Assembly: GCF_002179965.1 (NCBI RefSeq)
Contig: NZ_NGUQ01000011.1
Location: forward strand, 124,001-188,000
Length of the DNA stretch: 64,000 nucleotides
Reading direction: 5' to 3'
Source of the DNA: Pandoraea sp. PE-S2T-3
GTDB taxonomy: Bacteria; Pseudomonadota; Gammaproteobacteria; Burkholderiales; Burkholderiaceae
The notes below the pieces were generated by a model. It saw nothing but the letters and a program-made list of their open reading frames with translations. It had not been told where the DNA came from and did not search any database. The position numbers were made by a program, and so were the translations under genes. This document shows, piece by piece, positions 52,937 to 62,309 of the stretch (within the stretch, counting starts at the first letter, position 1; every line of letters begins with the position of its first letter).

Positions 52937-54291
52937 GCGTGAACCCGAAAGGCAGCGAGCGCGCGCCGGCCGGCCGCGCTCAGGATGGTGTCGTTTTGCG
53001 GCGTGTGAATACGGCTGCACAGCACGTCGCGATGATGGCGCTCCAGCGGATTGCTGCGCGAGAGCCCGTGATTGCCCGTGAGTTGCAAGGCCAGTTCCAG
53101 CACACGGATGGCATTGCCCGTCACGGTGAATTTGAGTGCGCCGCTGGCGATATCGTCATCGGGCTGGCCCGCATCGGCGGCCGCAGCCGCCGCATCGAGC
53201 AAACGCTGGTTGACGTGCAACAAGGTCGCGATCTCGCCGACGGCTTCCTGCACGCGTGGCACGGTGGCGAGCGGCGCGCCCAGATTGCCCGGGACCCGCG
53301 TATTCAGGAACGTGACGAGCCATTCGGTGCCCGCCCGCGCCACGGCGTCATAGAGCGTGCCCAGCAACACACTCATCCACGCCTGCTGTTCGATGTGCGC
53401 ATCGTTATCGCGCTGGCCGATGCCTGCCGGTGCCCACTCGTGCAGCGGACGGATATCGACGGCGTTGCCAAAAGGCAGATCGATGTCTTCGAGGATGACT
53501 TCGTGACTGCCCGATGCGCGCAGCCCCAGATGGTCCCAGTTCGGCACAACGCGAATGCCCGGACGATCCAGCGCATCCCCGGCATCCTGAAAATTGGCTG
53601 GCCTTGGCACGAGAAACACGCCGACGCGCGGCTCGGCCTCATCCGTGCGCGCCCAGACCGACAGCCAGCTAAGCGCCGGAATGCCGGTGCAATAGAGCTT
53701 TCGGCCCGAGAGCCGCCAGCCCGTTTCCGTACGGCGCGCGATGGTCGATGGCAAGCCGCCGCGCGCCGGTGTGCCCAGATCGGGCTCCACGCGCAGGGCA
53801 TTGATCAACGCGCCCTCGGTCACGGCGCTGCGGAACACGTCGCTGCGTTGTGCGTCAGGCCATCGCGTGCTGGTACGCACCAGCGAGCGATGTTGCAGAT
53901 ACGTCATGGTCAGCACGAGGGCCGTGGCAGATTCGCCCGCCGCCACGGCGCCGATGATCCGGCGTGCCTCGGCCAACCCCGCACCCTGACCGCCATGGGC
54001 TTGCGGAATCACCGCAGCAATCAGCCCGTGACGCTGCAATTGCGCGAAGTTGTTGAACGGAAAGCGGGCATCGCGATCGAGCGCGGCAGCCCCCGCAGCG
54101 AAGTCGCGAGTGAGTTGCGGCAGCAGCGCATCCAGCGAGCGCGTGAACGTGTCGGCACGCAGGGCTCGAGGTTCTGCGCCCGCATGACGCCCTTCGCCCT
54201 GTGTGCTGGCCAGATGCAGCACGGCGCCGGAGACGCCGGTGCGGTCGTCGCCCGACGCGGCCAACTCGAGAGGTTGAGCAACGGTAGCCAT
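52933..54291 (-). CDS. Acyl-CoA-dehydrogenase-fold flavoenzyme (SfnB/DszC-like)
   Basis: 452 residues from the ATG at 54291 (MATVAQPLELAASGDDRTG). Acyl-CoA dehydrogenase fold: AVIPQAHGGQGAGLAEARRI, SATALVLTMTYLQHRSLVR, LSGRKLYCTGIPALSWLSVW and the helical C-terminal domain with ALQLTGNHGLSRSNPLERHH. In sulfur-scavenging loci such proteins act as flavin-dependent oxygenases or desulfurisation enzymes rather than in fatty-acid oxidation. It is divergent from the SsuD-like gene, supporting that reading. First gene of a minus-strand operon with the cupin and rhodanese genes. Confidence 0.83.
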   Translation of the reverse strand: MATVAQPLELAASGDDRTGVSGAVLHLASTQGEGRHAGAEPRALRADTFTRSLDALLPQLTRDFAAGAAALDRDARFPFNNFAQLQRHGLIAAVIPQAHGGQGAGLAEARRIIGAVAAGESATALVLTMTYLQHRSLVRTSTRWPDAQRSDVFRSAVTEGALINALRVEPDLGTPARGGLPSTIARRTETGWRLSGRKLYCTGIPALSWLSVWARTDEAEPRVGVFLVPRPANFQDAGDALDRPGIRVVPNWDHLGLRASGSHEVILEDIDLPFGNAVDIRPLHEWAPAGIGQRDNDAHIEQQAWMSVLLGTLYDAVARAGTEWLVTFLNTRVPGNLGAPLATVPRVQEAVGEIATLLHVNQRLLDAAAAAADAGQPDDDIASGALKFTVTGNAIRVLELALQLTGNHGLSRSNPLERHHRDVLCSRIHTPQNDTILSAAGRRALAAFRVHA

Positions 54292-54403
54292 GAGATTTGG
54301 AATAAGCAAATACGCGTCAGGTACAGGACGTACCGGGTCGCCGGGTTGTACGTAGTGCTCATAGCGTAAGGCGCTGGCGGGATAAGCCCAACCATCCATA
54401 TTG

Positions 54404-54428
54404 AATAATCTTTGCGGAAATGATTATT
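54404..54428. promoter_or_regulatory. Inverted repeat in the divergent organosulfur promoter region
   Basis: AATAATC (54404-54410) and GATTATT (54422-54428) are spaced 11 bp apart, in an AT-rich patch of the 279-bp gap between two divergent organosulfur operons. The shape suits a LysR-type activator such as CysB/Cbl, but the regulator gene is not in the window. Confidence 0.4.
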
Positions 54429-54570
54429 TAACGGCCGAGATTTGTTTGCGTAGGCTCACTCCCGTTCACCGTCTGTTCCGATCGATGGGCGTGTAGCGCA
54501 AACCGGCCCACGTCGCCCTGTCAGCGCTGCCGCCTCTGTTGCCCCACAAGAGAAAGCAAGGAGAGCGCTC

Positions 54571-55695
54571 ATGAGCGTCGAGATCATCGGCATGATCCAA
54601 AGCAGTAAGCAGTCCGAAATTCACCCGAAGAGCGGCCCGGTGGTCGACCGCGACTATGTGCGCACCTTCGCCCGTGCCCACGAGCAATCGGGCTTCGACC
54701 GCATTCTGGTCCCGCACCACTCCACCAGCCCGTCGGCCACGCTCACCATTGCCTATGCGTCGACGGTGACGGAGAACATTCACTTCATGCTCGCGCATCG
54801 TCCGGGCTTTACAGCGCCGACGCTGGCCGCGCGCCAGATCGCCACGCTAGACCAGTTCAGCGGCGGCCGTCTGGGCGTGCACTTCATTTCGGGCGGGTCG
54901 GACGAGGAACAGGCGCGCGATGGCGACTTTCTCTCGCACGACGAGCGCTATGCGCGCACCGACGAGTATCTGAGCATCCTTCGCCGCATCTGGACGGAAG
55001 ACAAACCGTTCGATCACGAGGGCCAGTACTACCGGTTCAAGCAGGGCTACTCGGAAGTCAAACCGGTGCAGCAGCCGCACGTGCCGATCTTCTTTGGTGG
55101 TGCCTCCGGCGCGGCCCTCGAAGTCGCCGGCAAACACGCCGACATCTACGCGCTGTGGGGCGAATCACTCGATCAGGTGCGTGAGCTGACCACCCGCGTG
55201 CGCGCGGCAGCGGCCGTACATGGACGCACGCCACGCTTCTCTGTGTCGTTCCGGCCGATTTTGGCCGAGACCGAAGCCAAGGCGTGGGCCCGCGCCGATC
55301 AGATTCTGGCGCAAGCAAAAGCGATTCGCGCCGCAGCCGGGCTATCGCAGGGTTCGGCCCTGCAAAGCGAAGGCGCACGGCGTTTGCTGGCGGCGGCCGA
55401 CAAGGGTGCGCGCCTCGACAAAGTGCTGTGGACGGAGATCGCCGGACTCATCGGCGGACGCTCCAACTCGACCGCCCTCGTCGGCACGCCCGAACAGGTT
55501 GCCGACGCGCTCCTCGACTACTACGACCTGGGCGTCAGCACGTTCCTGATTCGCGGTTTCGACCCGCTGGGCGACACCATCGACTACGGCCGCGAACTGA
55601 TTCCGCGCCTGCGCACGCTCGTTGCCGAACGCGACCGCCAGAACGGCGAGCGCGGCGAGAGCGGCGAGACCGGCGCTGCACGTCGCGCTGCCTGA
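54571..55695 (+). CDS. FMNH2-dependent alkanesulfonate-monooxygenase-like protein (SsuD family)
   Basis: 374 residues, AAGGAGAG about 8 bp before the ATG. Luciferase-like monooxygenase fold with the SsuD layout: GFDRILVPHHSTSPSATLTI, FMLAHRPGFTAPTLAARQIA, GRLGVHFISGGSDEEQARDG, HDERYARTDEYLSILRRIW and FFGGASGAALEVAGKHADIY. It would cleave a C-S bond in a sulfonate using reduced flavin. First gene of the plus-strand operon, 280 bp from the divergent flavoenzyme operon. Its exact sulfonate is unknown. Confidence 0.88.
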   Translation: MSVEIIGMIQSSKQSEIHPKSGPVVDRDYVRTFARAHEQSGFDRILVPHHSTSPSATLTIAYASTVTENIHFMLAHRPGFTAPTLAARQIATLDQFSGGRLGVHFISGGSDEEQARDGDFLSHDERYARTDEYLSILRRIWTEDKPFDHEGQYYRFKQGYSEVKPVQQPHVPIFFGGASGAALEVAGKHADIYALWGESLDQVRELTTRVRAAAAVHGRTPRFSVSFRPILAETEAKAWARADQILAQAKAIRAAAGLSQGSALQSEGARRLLAAADKGARLDKVLWTEIAGLIGGRSNSTALVGTPEQVADALLDYYDLGVSTFLIRGFDPLGDTIDYGRELIPRLRTLVAERDRQNGERGESGETGAARRAA

Positions 55696-55724
55696 TCGCG
55701 TCCTGCCGACCCAAGGAAAACACC

Positions 55725-56621
55725 ATGGCCGCCGTTCTTCCCGTCAATACCACCGCCTTTGCCCGCAACGATGACGTTGCCGGTCACGCCCCCCACCCCA
55801 CACACACCACGCCCACGGGGCTGGTGCTCAACGCCGCGCCGCAACAGCGTTTCTGGTTCGATGCCCCGCCCGTGCGCAGCGACGTGCTCGCCGAGCGCCG
55901 CCATCGCCAGACACGGCTGGCCGCCGCTTTCCGCATCTTCGCGCGTCACGGCTTCGATCTCGGCCTCGCCGGGCATATCACCGCGCGTGACCCCGAGTTG
56001 ACCGACCACTTCTGGGTCAATCCGCTCGGCGTGCATTTCTCTCGCATCAAGGTCTCCGACCTGCTGCTGGTGAATTCGAAAGGCGAGACGGTCATCGGCG
56101 ACCGCCCGCTGAACAAGGCGGCGTTTGCGATTCACGCGGCCATTCACGAAGCGCATCCGCACCTCGTCGCCGCCGCGCACACGCACTCGACCTACGGCAA
56201 AGCGTGGTCGACGCTGGGCCGTGCGCTCGATCCGCTCACGCAAGACTCGTGCGGCTTCTTCGAGGACCACGCATTGTTCGACGACTTCACCGGCATGGTG
56301 GTCGACGACAGCGAAGGGCAACGTATCGCCCACGCACTGAACAAGCCCGACGGCAGCGGCACGGTGAAAGGCGTGATTCTCAAGAACCACGGCATTCTCA
56401 CCGCCGGTCCGACCGTGGAAGCCACCGCCTGGTGGTACATCGCGCTGGAGAACGCCGCCCACACGCAGTTGCTCGCCGAAGCCGCCGGTACGCCGCAGCC
56501 CATCGATGAGGCCACCGCACGTCATACGCACAGTCAGGTCGGCGGCCCCGAGGGCGCGCTGTATTCCTTCGAGAGCCTGTTCGAAGGGCTCGTCGAAGCG
56601 GAGCCCGATCTGCTCGACTGA
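55725..56621 (+). CDS. Class II aldolase/adducin-family protein
   Basis: 298 residues from the ATG at 55725, with AAGGA 8 bp upstream. The first 45 residues are a Pro/Thr-rich lead. Metal-site motif AAAHTHSTYGKAW (H152, H154) and LKNHGILTAG (H222) are those of fuculose-phosphate-type aldolases; SRIKVSDLLLVNSKGETVIG is the usual N-terminal core. Members split or decarboxylate small hydroxy acids. Its presence between SsuD-like and ABC genes suggests processing of the carbon part of a sulfonate, although related proteins occur in many loci. Confidence 0.87.
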   Translation: MAAVLPVNTTAFARNDDVAGHAPHPTHTTPTGLVLNAAPQQRFWFDAPPVRSDVLAERRHRQTRLAAAFRIFARHGFDLGLAGHITARDPELTDHFWVNPLGVHFSRIKVSDLLLVNSKGETVIGDRPLNKAAFAIHAAIHEAHPHLVAAAHTHSTYGKAWSTLGRALDPLTQDSCGFFEDHALFDDFTGMVVDDSEGQRIAHALNKPDGSGTVKGVILKNHGILTAGPTVEATAWWYIALENAAHTQLLAEAAGTPQPIDEATARHTHSQVGGPEGALYSFESLFEGLVEAEPDLLD

Positions 56622-56692
56622 TTGGCTCGACTGATCCGTCGCATCGAAACCAGTTCAGACCACCATCAAAAACAAACAGGGGAATCGTCGTC

Positions 56693-57736
56693 ATGAAGTT
56701 TCTGGAAAAGGGGAATACCGCGCCGTCGTCAGTGATCGATAACGTGCAGACGGGGCGCCGCAAGGTGTTGCGAGCCGGGGGGGCCGTGGCCCTTGCGGCG
56801 CCGGCGTTGCTGCTCGGGCGCAAGGCATGGTCGCAGAAGCGCAAGCTCACGTTCGCGTGGAACCAGAACTCGTTCTGCCTGACGCCGATCGTGGCAGCGC
56901 AGGAGCGGGGCTTCTTCGAGAAGAACGGGCTTCAGGTCGATCTCATCAACTACAGCGGCTCGACCGACCAGTTGCTCGAATCGATTGCCACCGGCAAGGC
57001 CGACGCTGCCGTCGGCATGATTCACCGCTGGCTGAAGCCACTCGAAGCCGGATTCGACGTGAAGATCATCGGCAGCTCGCACGGCGGTTGCGTGCGGTTG
57101 CTGGGCTCGAAGGCCGCCGGCATCACGTCGCTTGAATCGCTCAAGGGCAAGACGGTCGGCGTGTCCGATCTCGCCGCCCCGGGCAAGCACTTCTTCCAGA
57201 TCCTGCTCTCGAAACACGGCATCGATGCCGAGCGCGACATCACGTGGCGCCAGTACCCGGCCGACCTGCTGGGCGTGGCCGTCGACAAAGGCGAGATTCA
57301 AGCGATCGCCGACGGCGACCCGAACCTCTATCTGCTGGAAAAGCGCACCAACGGCGCGTATGTCGAACTCGCGACCAACCTCACCGGCGAATACGCACGC
57401 AAGGTCTGCTGCGTGATCGGCGCACGCGGTGAACTGGTGCGCAACGACCGCGCGGCGGCGAGTGCGCTCGCACGCTCGATCGTGCAGGCGACCGAATTCG
57501 TCAACGAGAACCCGAACGAGGCCGCCAAGATTTTCGCCAAGTACTCGCCGAAGATCAGCCCGGAGGACCTGCGCAAGCTCTACGCCACGCTCACTTACTC
57601 GCACCATCCGACCGGTGTCGATCTGCGCGACGAGATCGCGTTCTTCGCCGACGACTTCCGCCGTATCGGCGTACTCAAGAAATCGACCGATCCGCAGAAA
57701 CTGGCGCAGCACGTCTACGCCAATGTCTTGGGGTAA
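56693..57736 (+). CDS. ABC transporter substrate-binding protein (sulfonate/nitrate/taurine type)
   Basis: 347 residues. Signal-like start with a twin-arginine flavour (GRRKVLRAGGAVALAAPALL), then FAWNQNSFCLTPIVAAQERG, the lobe-1 signature of the SsuA/NMT1 family. YSGSTDQLLESIATGKADAA and LLGSKAAGITSLESLKGKTV are also typical, as is the GVSDLAAPGKHFF loop at the ligand site. It delivers a sulfonate-like ligand to the permease encoded 6 bp downstream. Confidence 0.88.
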   Translation: MKFLEKGNTAPSSVIDNVQTGRRKVLRAGGAVALAAPALLLGRKAWSQKRKLTFAWNQNSFCLTPIVAAQERGFFEKNGLQVDLINYSGSTDQLLESIATGKADAAVGMIHRWLKPLEAGFDVKIIGSSHGGCVRLLGSKAAGITSLESLKGKTVGVSDLAAPGKHFFQILLSKHGIDAERDITWRQYPADLLGVAVDKGEIQAIADGDPNLYLLEKRTNGAYVELATNLTGEYARKVCCVIGARGELVRNDRAAASALARSIVQATEFVNENPNEAAKIFAKYSPKISPEDLRKLYATLTYSHHPTGVDLRDEIAFFADDFRRIGVLKKSTDPQKLAQHVYANVLG

Positions 57737-57742
57737 AACACC

Positions 57743-58903
57743 ATGAGTGCCATTCTCGACAATGCCGCATTGCGTGCCGCCAGCCCTGCCGGGGCACTTG
57801 AGCTGGCCGAACAGGCCGACGGCCCCGCGCTGCGCGAACGCACCGTGTATGCCACTGGGGCAGTCGGTTCGTCCGGTGCCATTGCCAACGCGTTTGACGA
57901 CACGAGTCTCGATCAACTCTTTGCCGCACCCCGCACGCCGCCCCTGTGGGGTGTCGGCTTCGTTGCAGCACTCGCGTGGGCCGCGTTTGGCGCGATCACG
58001 CTGCGTTGGCCCAACAAGGTCGTCGGCTTCTCCGACTGGGCCTTCACCGACGAGTTGGGGGTTGTTGCCTTGGTGGTCGCCGCGGCGCTGGCGGTGTTGT
58101 CGGTGGCAGGACGCACGACGTCCCCCCTGCTGCGTCTGCGCGAAGCGCTGACCGGCAGCGGCCCGTGGCTCGTGGCCATCGCCGTCGTCCTCGCGGGCTG
58201 GGAGATCCTCACGGCGAAGACAGCCTCGCTGCCCACGCCGTTCTTTGCCCCGCCGCAAGCGCTCATCGAGGTCTACACCGAAGACTGGCAACGGCTGGGC
58301 GACAGCGCGCTCAATACCCTCCGGCTGCTGGGCCTCGGTTTCGGCTTCGGTGCAGTAGCGGGCTTTCTGACCGGCGTGTCGATCGGCTGGTCGCGCGCCA
58401 TCGGCTACTGGGTGCATCCGGTGCTGCGCGTGCTCGGCCCGGTACCGGCCACCGCACTGCTGCCTCTGACGTTCTACTTCTTCCCGTCGAGCTATTCCGC
58501 TGCGGCGTTCCTGATTGCGCTGTCGACGGCGTTTCCTGTCGCCGTGCTCACATGGTCCGGCGTGGCCAGCGTGAACAAGAGCTACTACGACGTGGCGCGC
58601 ACGCTCGGCGCGTCCGACGTGTTTCTCGTGCTGCGCGTGGCCATTCCTGCGGCGCTCCCCAACGTTTTCGTCGGCCTGTTCATGGGGCTGGGTGCGTCGT
58701 TCTCGGTGCTGGTAACGGCCGAGATGATGGGTGTGAAGTCCGGCCTCGGCTGGTATCTCACGTGGGCGCAAGGCTGGGCCTCTTACGTGAACATGTACGC
58801 CGCACTGATCGTCATGGCGCTGCTGTTCTCGGGTGTCATCACCCTGCTCTTCACCGTTCGCGACCGCGCGCTGGCGTGGCAGAAAGGAACCGTCAAATGG
58901 TAA
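57743..58903 (+). CDS. ABC transporter permease with extra N-terminal membrane region
   Basis: 386 residues, against about 260 for ordinary SsuC. Residues 1-50 are polar, followed by an extra membrane pair (GVGFVAALAWAAFGAITLRW, LGVVALVVAAALAVLSVAG) before the standard domain. That domain carries LGLGFGFGAVAGFLTGVSIG and the EAA loop ARTLGASDVFLVLRVAIPAA. It starts 6 bp after the binding-protein gene and its stop overlaps the ATPase start. Confidence 0.87.
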   Translation: MSAILDNAALRAASPAGALELAEQADGPALRERTVYATGAVGSSGAIANAFDDTSLDQLFAAPRTPPLWGVGFVAALAWAAFGAITLRWPNKVVGFSDWAFTDELGVVALVVAAALAVLSVAGRTTSPLLRLREALTGSGPWLVAIAVVLAGWEILTAKTASLPTPFFAPPQALIEVYTEDWQRLGDSALNTLRLLGLGFGFGAVAGFLTGVSIGWSRAIGYWVHPVLRVLGPVPATALLPLTFYFFPSSYSAAAFLIALSTAFPVAVLTWSGVASVNKSYYDVARTLGASDVFLVLRVAIPAALPNVFVGLFMGLGASFSVLVTAEMMGVKSGLGWYLTWAQGWASYVNMYAALIVMALLFSGVITLLFTVRDRALAWQKGTVKW

Positions 58904-59769
58904 GCACGGCCATCTCCCCTACGTCGTCCGATACGGCTCGCCACGATTCGGCAGCGGCGCTGCTCGCGTCGACGGAAGCCGCGACGCCTGCCGGTCAGGC
59001 AGCCGCCAACAACACTGGCGCGCAGATCGATATTCGCGGCGTGAGTCATTGGTTTGGCACACGACAGGCGCCACTGCAAGTGCTCGACGGCGTCGACCTG
59101 AGCGTGGCACCCGGCGAGTTCGTTGCATTGCTCGGCCCCAGTGGCTGCGGCAAATCCACCTTGCTGCGGCTGGTCGCCGGTCTGGAGACAGCGACGCGCG
59201 GCACGATCACGCAGGACGGCACGGCGATTACGCGCCCCGATCCGTCGCGCATCGTCGTGTTTCAGGACCCGACGCTCTATCCGTGGCGGCGTGTGCGCGA
59301 TAACGTCGCGCTCGGTCTGCAAGCGCGCGGCGTGCTGTCACGCGAACGCGACCGCGTCGACGCGGCACTCGCGCGCGTGGGGTTGTCGGAGTTCGCAGAC
59401 GCGTTCCCCCATCAACTCTCCGGTGGCATGGCGCAGCGCGTGGCATTGGCCCGTGCGCTCGTGAACGATCCGCGTCTGCTCGTGCTCGACGAACCGCTCG
59501 GCAAGCTCGATTCGCTCACCCGGCTGGCGATGCAAAGCGAACTCGTGGAACTGTGGCAGCGCGCGGGGTTCTCGTCGCTGCTCGTCACGCACGATGTGGA
59601 AGAAGCCATCTTCCTCGCACAGCGCGTGGTCATCTTCAGTCCGCGCCCCGCGCGCATCGTTGCCGAACTGCGCGTCGATCTGCCCTACCCGCGCCATCGT
59701 GGCGATGCCCGCATCACCGAATTGCGTCATGAGGCGCTGCGACATCTGGGGCTCGATGCAAGCTGGTAA
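58897..59769 (+). CDS. ABC transporter ATP-binding protein (SsuB/TauB type)
   Basis: 290 residues from the ATG at 58897, overlapping the permease stop. Walker A is GPSGCGKSTLLRLVAGLE, VFQDPTLYPWRRVRDNVALG contains the Q-loop, HQLSGGMAQRVALARALVND is the signature, LLVLDEPLGKLDSLTRLAMQ Walker B, and LLVTHDVEEAIFLAQRVVIF the switch His. A 45-residue polar lead precedes the domain. Nucleotide-binding subunit of the sulfonate-type transporter. Confidence 0.9.
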   Translation: MVSTAISPTSSDTARHDSAAALLASTEAATPAGQAAANNTGAQIDIRGVSHWFGTRQAPLQVLDGVDLSVAPGEFVALLGPSGCGKSTLLRLVAGLETATRGTITQDGTAITRPDPSRIVVFQDPTLYPWRRVRDNVALGLQARGVLSRERDRVDAALARVGLSEFADAFPHQLSGGMAQRVALARALVNDPRLLVLDEPLGKLDSLTRLAMQSELVELWQRAGFSSLLVTHDVEEAIFLAQRVVIFSPRPARIVAELRVDLPYPRHRGDARITELRHEALRHLGLDASW

Positions 59770-59838
59770 TACTTTGACCGGTGCGCCGACAGGCGCGCCG
59801 ACGAGCTCGCTGAAGGGCGCGCCACTGGAGCGCGCCCG

Positions 59839-61140
59839 ATGACACTGCCTCCGACACACGTCTGGCTCAACGCGCTTCTGTTCGGCCTGCAATCCGTGCA
59901 AGCCGCGTTGTTGTGGGCGCTGCATGCACTCGGCATCGCGGGTGAGACGCATGGGGCACCCGCGTGGCCATGGGGCTCACGCATCGCGGGCGAAAACCTC
60001 ATCATCGACGTTGCGCTGGCCCGCCAGTTTGCATGGACGCTGGCCGCGCTGGCCTTCGCCATCGCCTGCGTGCTGATCGCGATCTTTTGGCGGCGTGCGC
60101 GCCGTTGGCTGATCGCGGCAGCGATCGCCTCGCTGGTATTCGCCCCTTGGCCATCGTCTTCGCTGTGGCTTACGGCGGCGGTACCGGCCAGCTTCCATAC
60201 CAACCCGAGCGGGTTCACCGTCGAGAGCATTGCGCGGGGCGCGCAAGTCTATGCGGCGCAATGCGCGGCATGTCATGGCGCGGACGGTCGCGGCGAGGGA
60301 CCACAGGCGGCAGCACTGCGGCGCTGGCCGCCCACCATGGCCAGCGCCCTGCTCAGCCGTCGCGCCGACGGCGAGTTGTTCTGGCATGTGCTTTACGGCA
60401 TGCGCGACGACGCTGGCGTAACGATGCCCGGCTTTACCGGCCGCCTGAGCGACAAGGAAATCTGGGCCGCGCTCGATTACATGCGCGTGCTGTCGGCATC
60501 GGCGGGCATGGCGGCGGGCGGTAGCTGGCCGGTGCCGATCGCGTTGCCCGCGTTGACGGTGACGTGCGGCGATGCGCCCGCGCGAAGCCTCTCGCAATGG
60601 CGTGGCACGCAAAGGGTGCGCGTGGTGGCCGTCGATACGCGGCATCCTGCGCCGTTCGAAGATCCTCGCTTTCTGACACTGCTGATCCGTCGCGATGAGA
60701 CGGCCGTGTTCGATACCCGGCTGCGCGCGCTGCCGGGCGCGGCAGCCGGAGTACGGCGTGTCTCGGCGCCGCTTGCCGATGGGCTTCGCGCAACGGCACG
60801 GCCCGCCATCGCGACGACCGTCGCGTCGACCACGACAACCCTTGGCGCGCGCGCCGATTGCTTTGCCGATTCTCCCGAGGCATGGCCCGTCTTTGCGCAG
60901 ATCGCCGGGACAACGCCGGCCGAGCTCGCCGGCACCGAATGGCTGGCCGACCGCGACGGCTGGCTGCGCGCGCTCGCCCCGGCGGGCAAGCGCGGCTGGG
61001 CCGACGGCGGCCTGCTGTGCACCACCTCATCCGTCGGCGCATTGCTCACATCGCCCGCCGCCCCCGACCCGCTGAGCGCCACGTTGCGCCAGATGGACAA
61101 CGAGCCGGTGCGCTTCATCAAAGGCGGCTTCGTGCATTGA
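59839..61140 (+). CDS. Membrane-anchored c-type cytochrome
   Basis: 433 residues. Three N-terminal membrane helices (about 8-32, 62-84, 89-104) lead to a periplasmic class I cytochrome c: VYAAQCAACHGADGRGEGPQ with the CAACH haem site at 142-146, and VTMPGFTGRLSDKEIW providing M196 as axial ligand. A further domain of about 200 residues follows with no match I recognise; it contains GSWPVPIALPALTVTCGDAP. Unusual in a sulfonate transport operon. It may pass electrons from oxidation of the imported compound. Confidence 0.82.
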   Translation: MTLPPTHVWLNALLFGLQSVQAALLWALHALGIAGETHGAPAWPWGSRIAGENLIIDVALARQFAWTLAALAFAIACVLIAIFWRRARRWLIAAAIASLVFAPWPSSSLWLTAAVPASFHTNPSGFTVESIARGAQVYAAQCAACHGADGRGEGPQAAALRRWPPTMASALLSRRADGELFWHVLYGMRDDAGVTMPGFTGRLSDKEIWAALDYMRVLSASAGMAAGGSWPVPIALPALTVTCGDAPARSLSQWRGTQRVRVVAVDTRHPAPFEDPRFLTLLIRRDETAVFDTRLRALPGAAAGVRRVSAPLADGLRATARPAIATTVASTTTTLGARADCFADSPEAWPVFAQIAGTTPAELAGTEWLADRDGWLRALAPAGKRGWADGGLLCTTSSVGALLTSPAAPDPLSATLRQMDNEPVRFIKGGFVH

Positions 61141-61204
61141 TCACGAGACCGCCTTGTCTGACCGTCCAACCACCGATATCCCTCCAACAAGACAGGTTTT
61201 CCTC

Positions 61205-62173
61205 ATGACGATTTCCCGCCGCAGGTTTCTTCAATACGTCACGACGTCGAGCGCCGCCGGTGCGCTCACCACGCTTGCGCTGCCGGGCTCGGCAATGGCC
61301 CAATCGGGCCGCCCGCTGCTGAAGGCTGGCGATCAGAAAGGCGGGCTGCGCGCACTGCTCGAAGCGGCGGACGAACTCAAGCAGTTGCCCTACGACATTC
61401 AATGGTCGGAATTCCCTGCCGCCGCACCGCTTGCCGAAGCGCTCAACGCGGGGGCGGTCGACTGTGGCCCGATCGGCGACGCACCGGTCATCTTTGCGCT
61501 GGCCGCCGGTGCTGCGATCAAGATCATCGGCGCCAATCGTTCCGATGCCTACGGTACGGCCCTCATCGTGCAGCCCGATTCGCCGCTGCGCACTGCCGCC
61601 GATCTCAAGGGCAAGAACATCGGCACGACACGCGGGTCCATCGGTCACTTCGTGTCGCTCAAGGCAATCACGGCAGCCGGGCTCAAACCAACCGACGTGA
61701 ATTTCCGTTTTCTGCCGCCCGCCGACACCATCACCGCGCTGGCCAGCGGCTCGGTCGATGCTTGGGCCACGTGGGAGCCTTACACCGCCGTCGCGGAAAC
61801 GACGGGGCGCGGGCGCGTGCTCGTCAATGGACGGGGGTTGTGGTCGGGACTGAGCTATCTCGCGGCCACCGACTCGGCGCTCGCCGCGAAGCGCGAGGTG
61901 TTGCGCGACTTCCTTTCGCGCGTGGTGCGCGCACAGGTCTGGTCGTACCAGCACGTGGATGCGTTCTCGGCAGCCATGGCGCGCATCATCGGCATTCCCC
62001 CCGAAGCCGCGCGCTTGCAGTTTTCTCGCCGTGCGACCAAGTGGCGCAACATCGACGACGCGCTCGTCGCCGAGCAGCAGCGCACTGCCGACTTCTACGC
62101 GCAGGTCGGGTTGCTGCGACAGCCGCTCGACGTGAAACCGACCTACGACCGAAGCTTTCCGATTTCGGCGTAA
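61205..62173 (+). CDS. Second sulfonate-type ABC substrate-binding protein
   Basis: 322 residues from the ATG at 61205 (MTISRRRFLQYVTTSSAAG), with a twin-arginine-like signal through SAMAQ. The mature part has the SsuA/TauA fold: GDQKGGLRALLEAADELKQL, WSEFPAAAPLAEALNAGAVD, IKIIGANRSDAYGTALIVQP and TTRGSIGHFVSLKAITAAG. It is paired with no further permease, so it probably uses the same membrane complex as the first binding protein, widening its substrate range. Confidence 0.87.
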   Translation: MTISRRRFLQYVTTSSAAGALTTLALPGSAMAQSGRPLLKAGDQKGGLRALLEAADELKQLPYDIQWSEFPAAAPLAEALNAGAVDCGPIGDAPVIFALAAGAAIKIIGANRSDAYGTALIVQPDSPLRTAADLKGKNIGTTRGSIGHFVSLKAITAAGLKPTDVNFRFLPPADTITALASGSVDAWATWEPYTAVAETTGRGRVLVNGRGLWSGLSYLAATDSALAAKREVLRDFLSRVVRAQVWSYQHVDAFSAAMARIIGIPPEAARLQFSRRATKWRNIDDALVAEQQRTADFYAQVGLLRQPLDVKPTYDRSFPISA

Positions 62174-62309
62174 GCGACAGGACTCGCCCGGCCCCGGCAC
62201 GTCCGCTGTCCGGGGCGGGCGAACGTCGCCTCAGCTTGGCACCCCGGGCAGCACGACACCACGGCACCGCCGCGTCGATACACGTCTCGATTGCGTAGAA
62301 GAATTCCAT

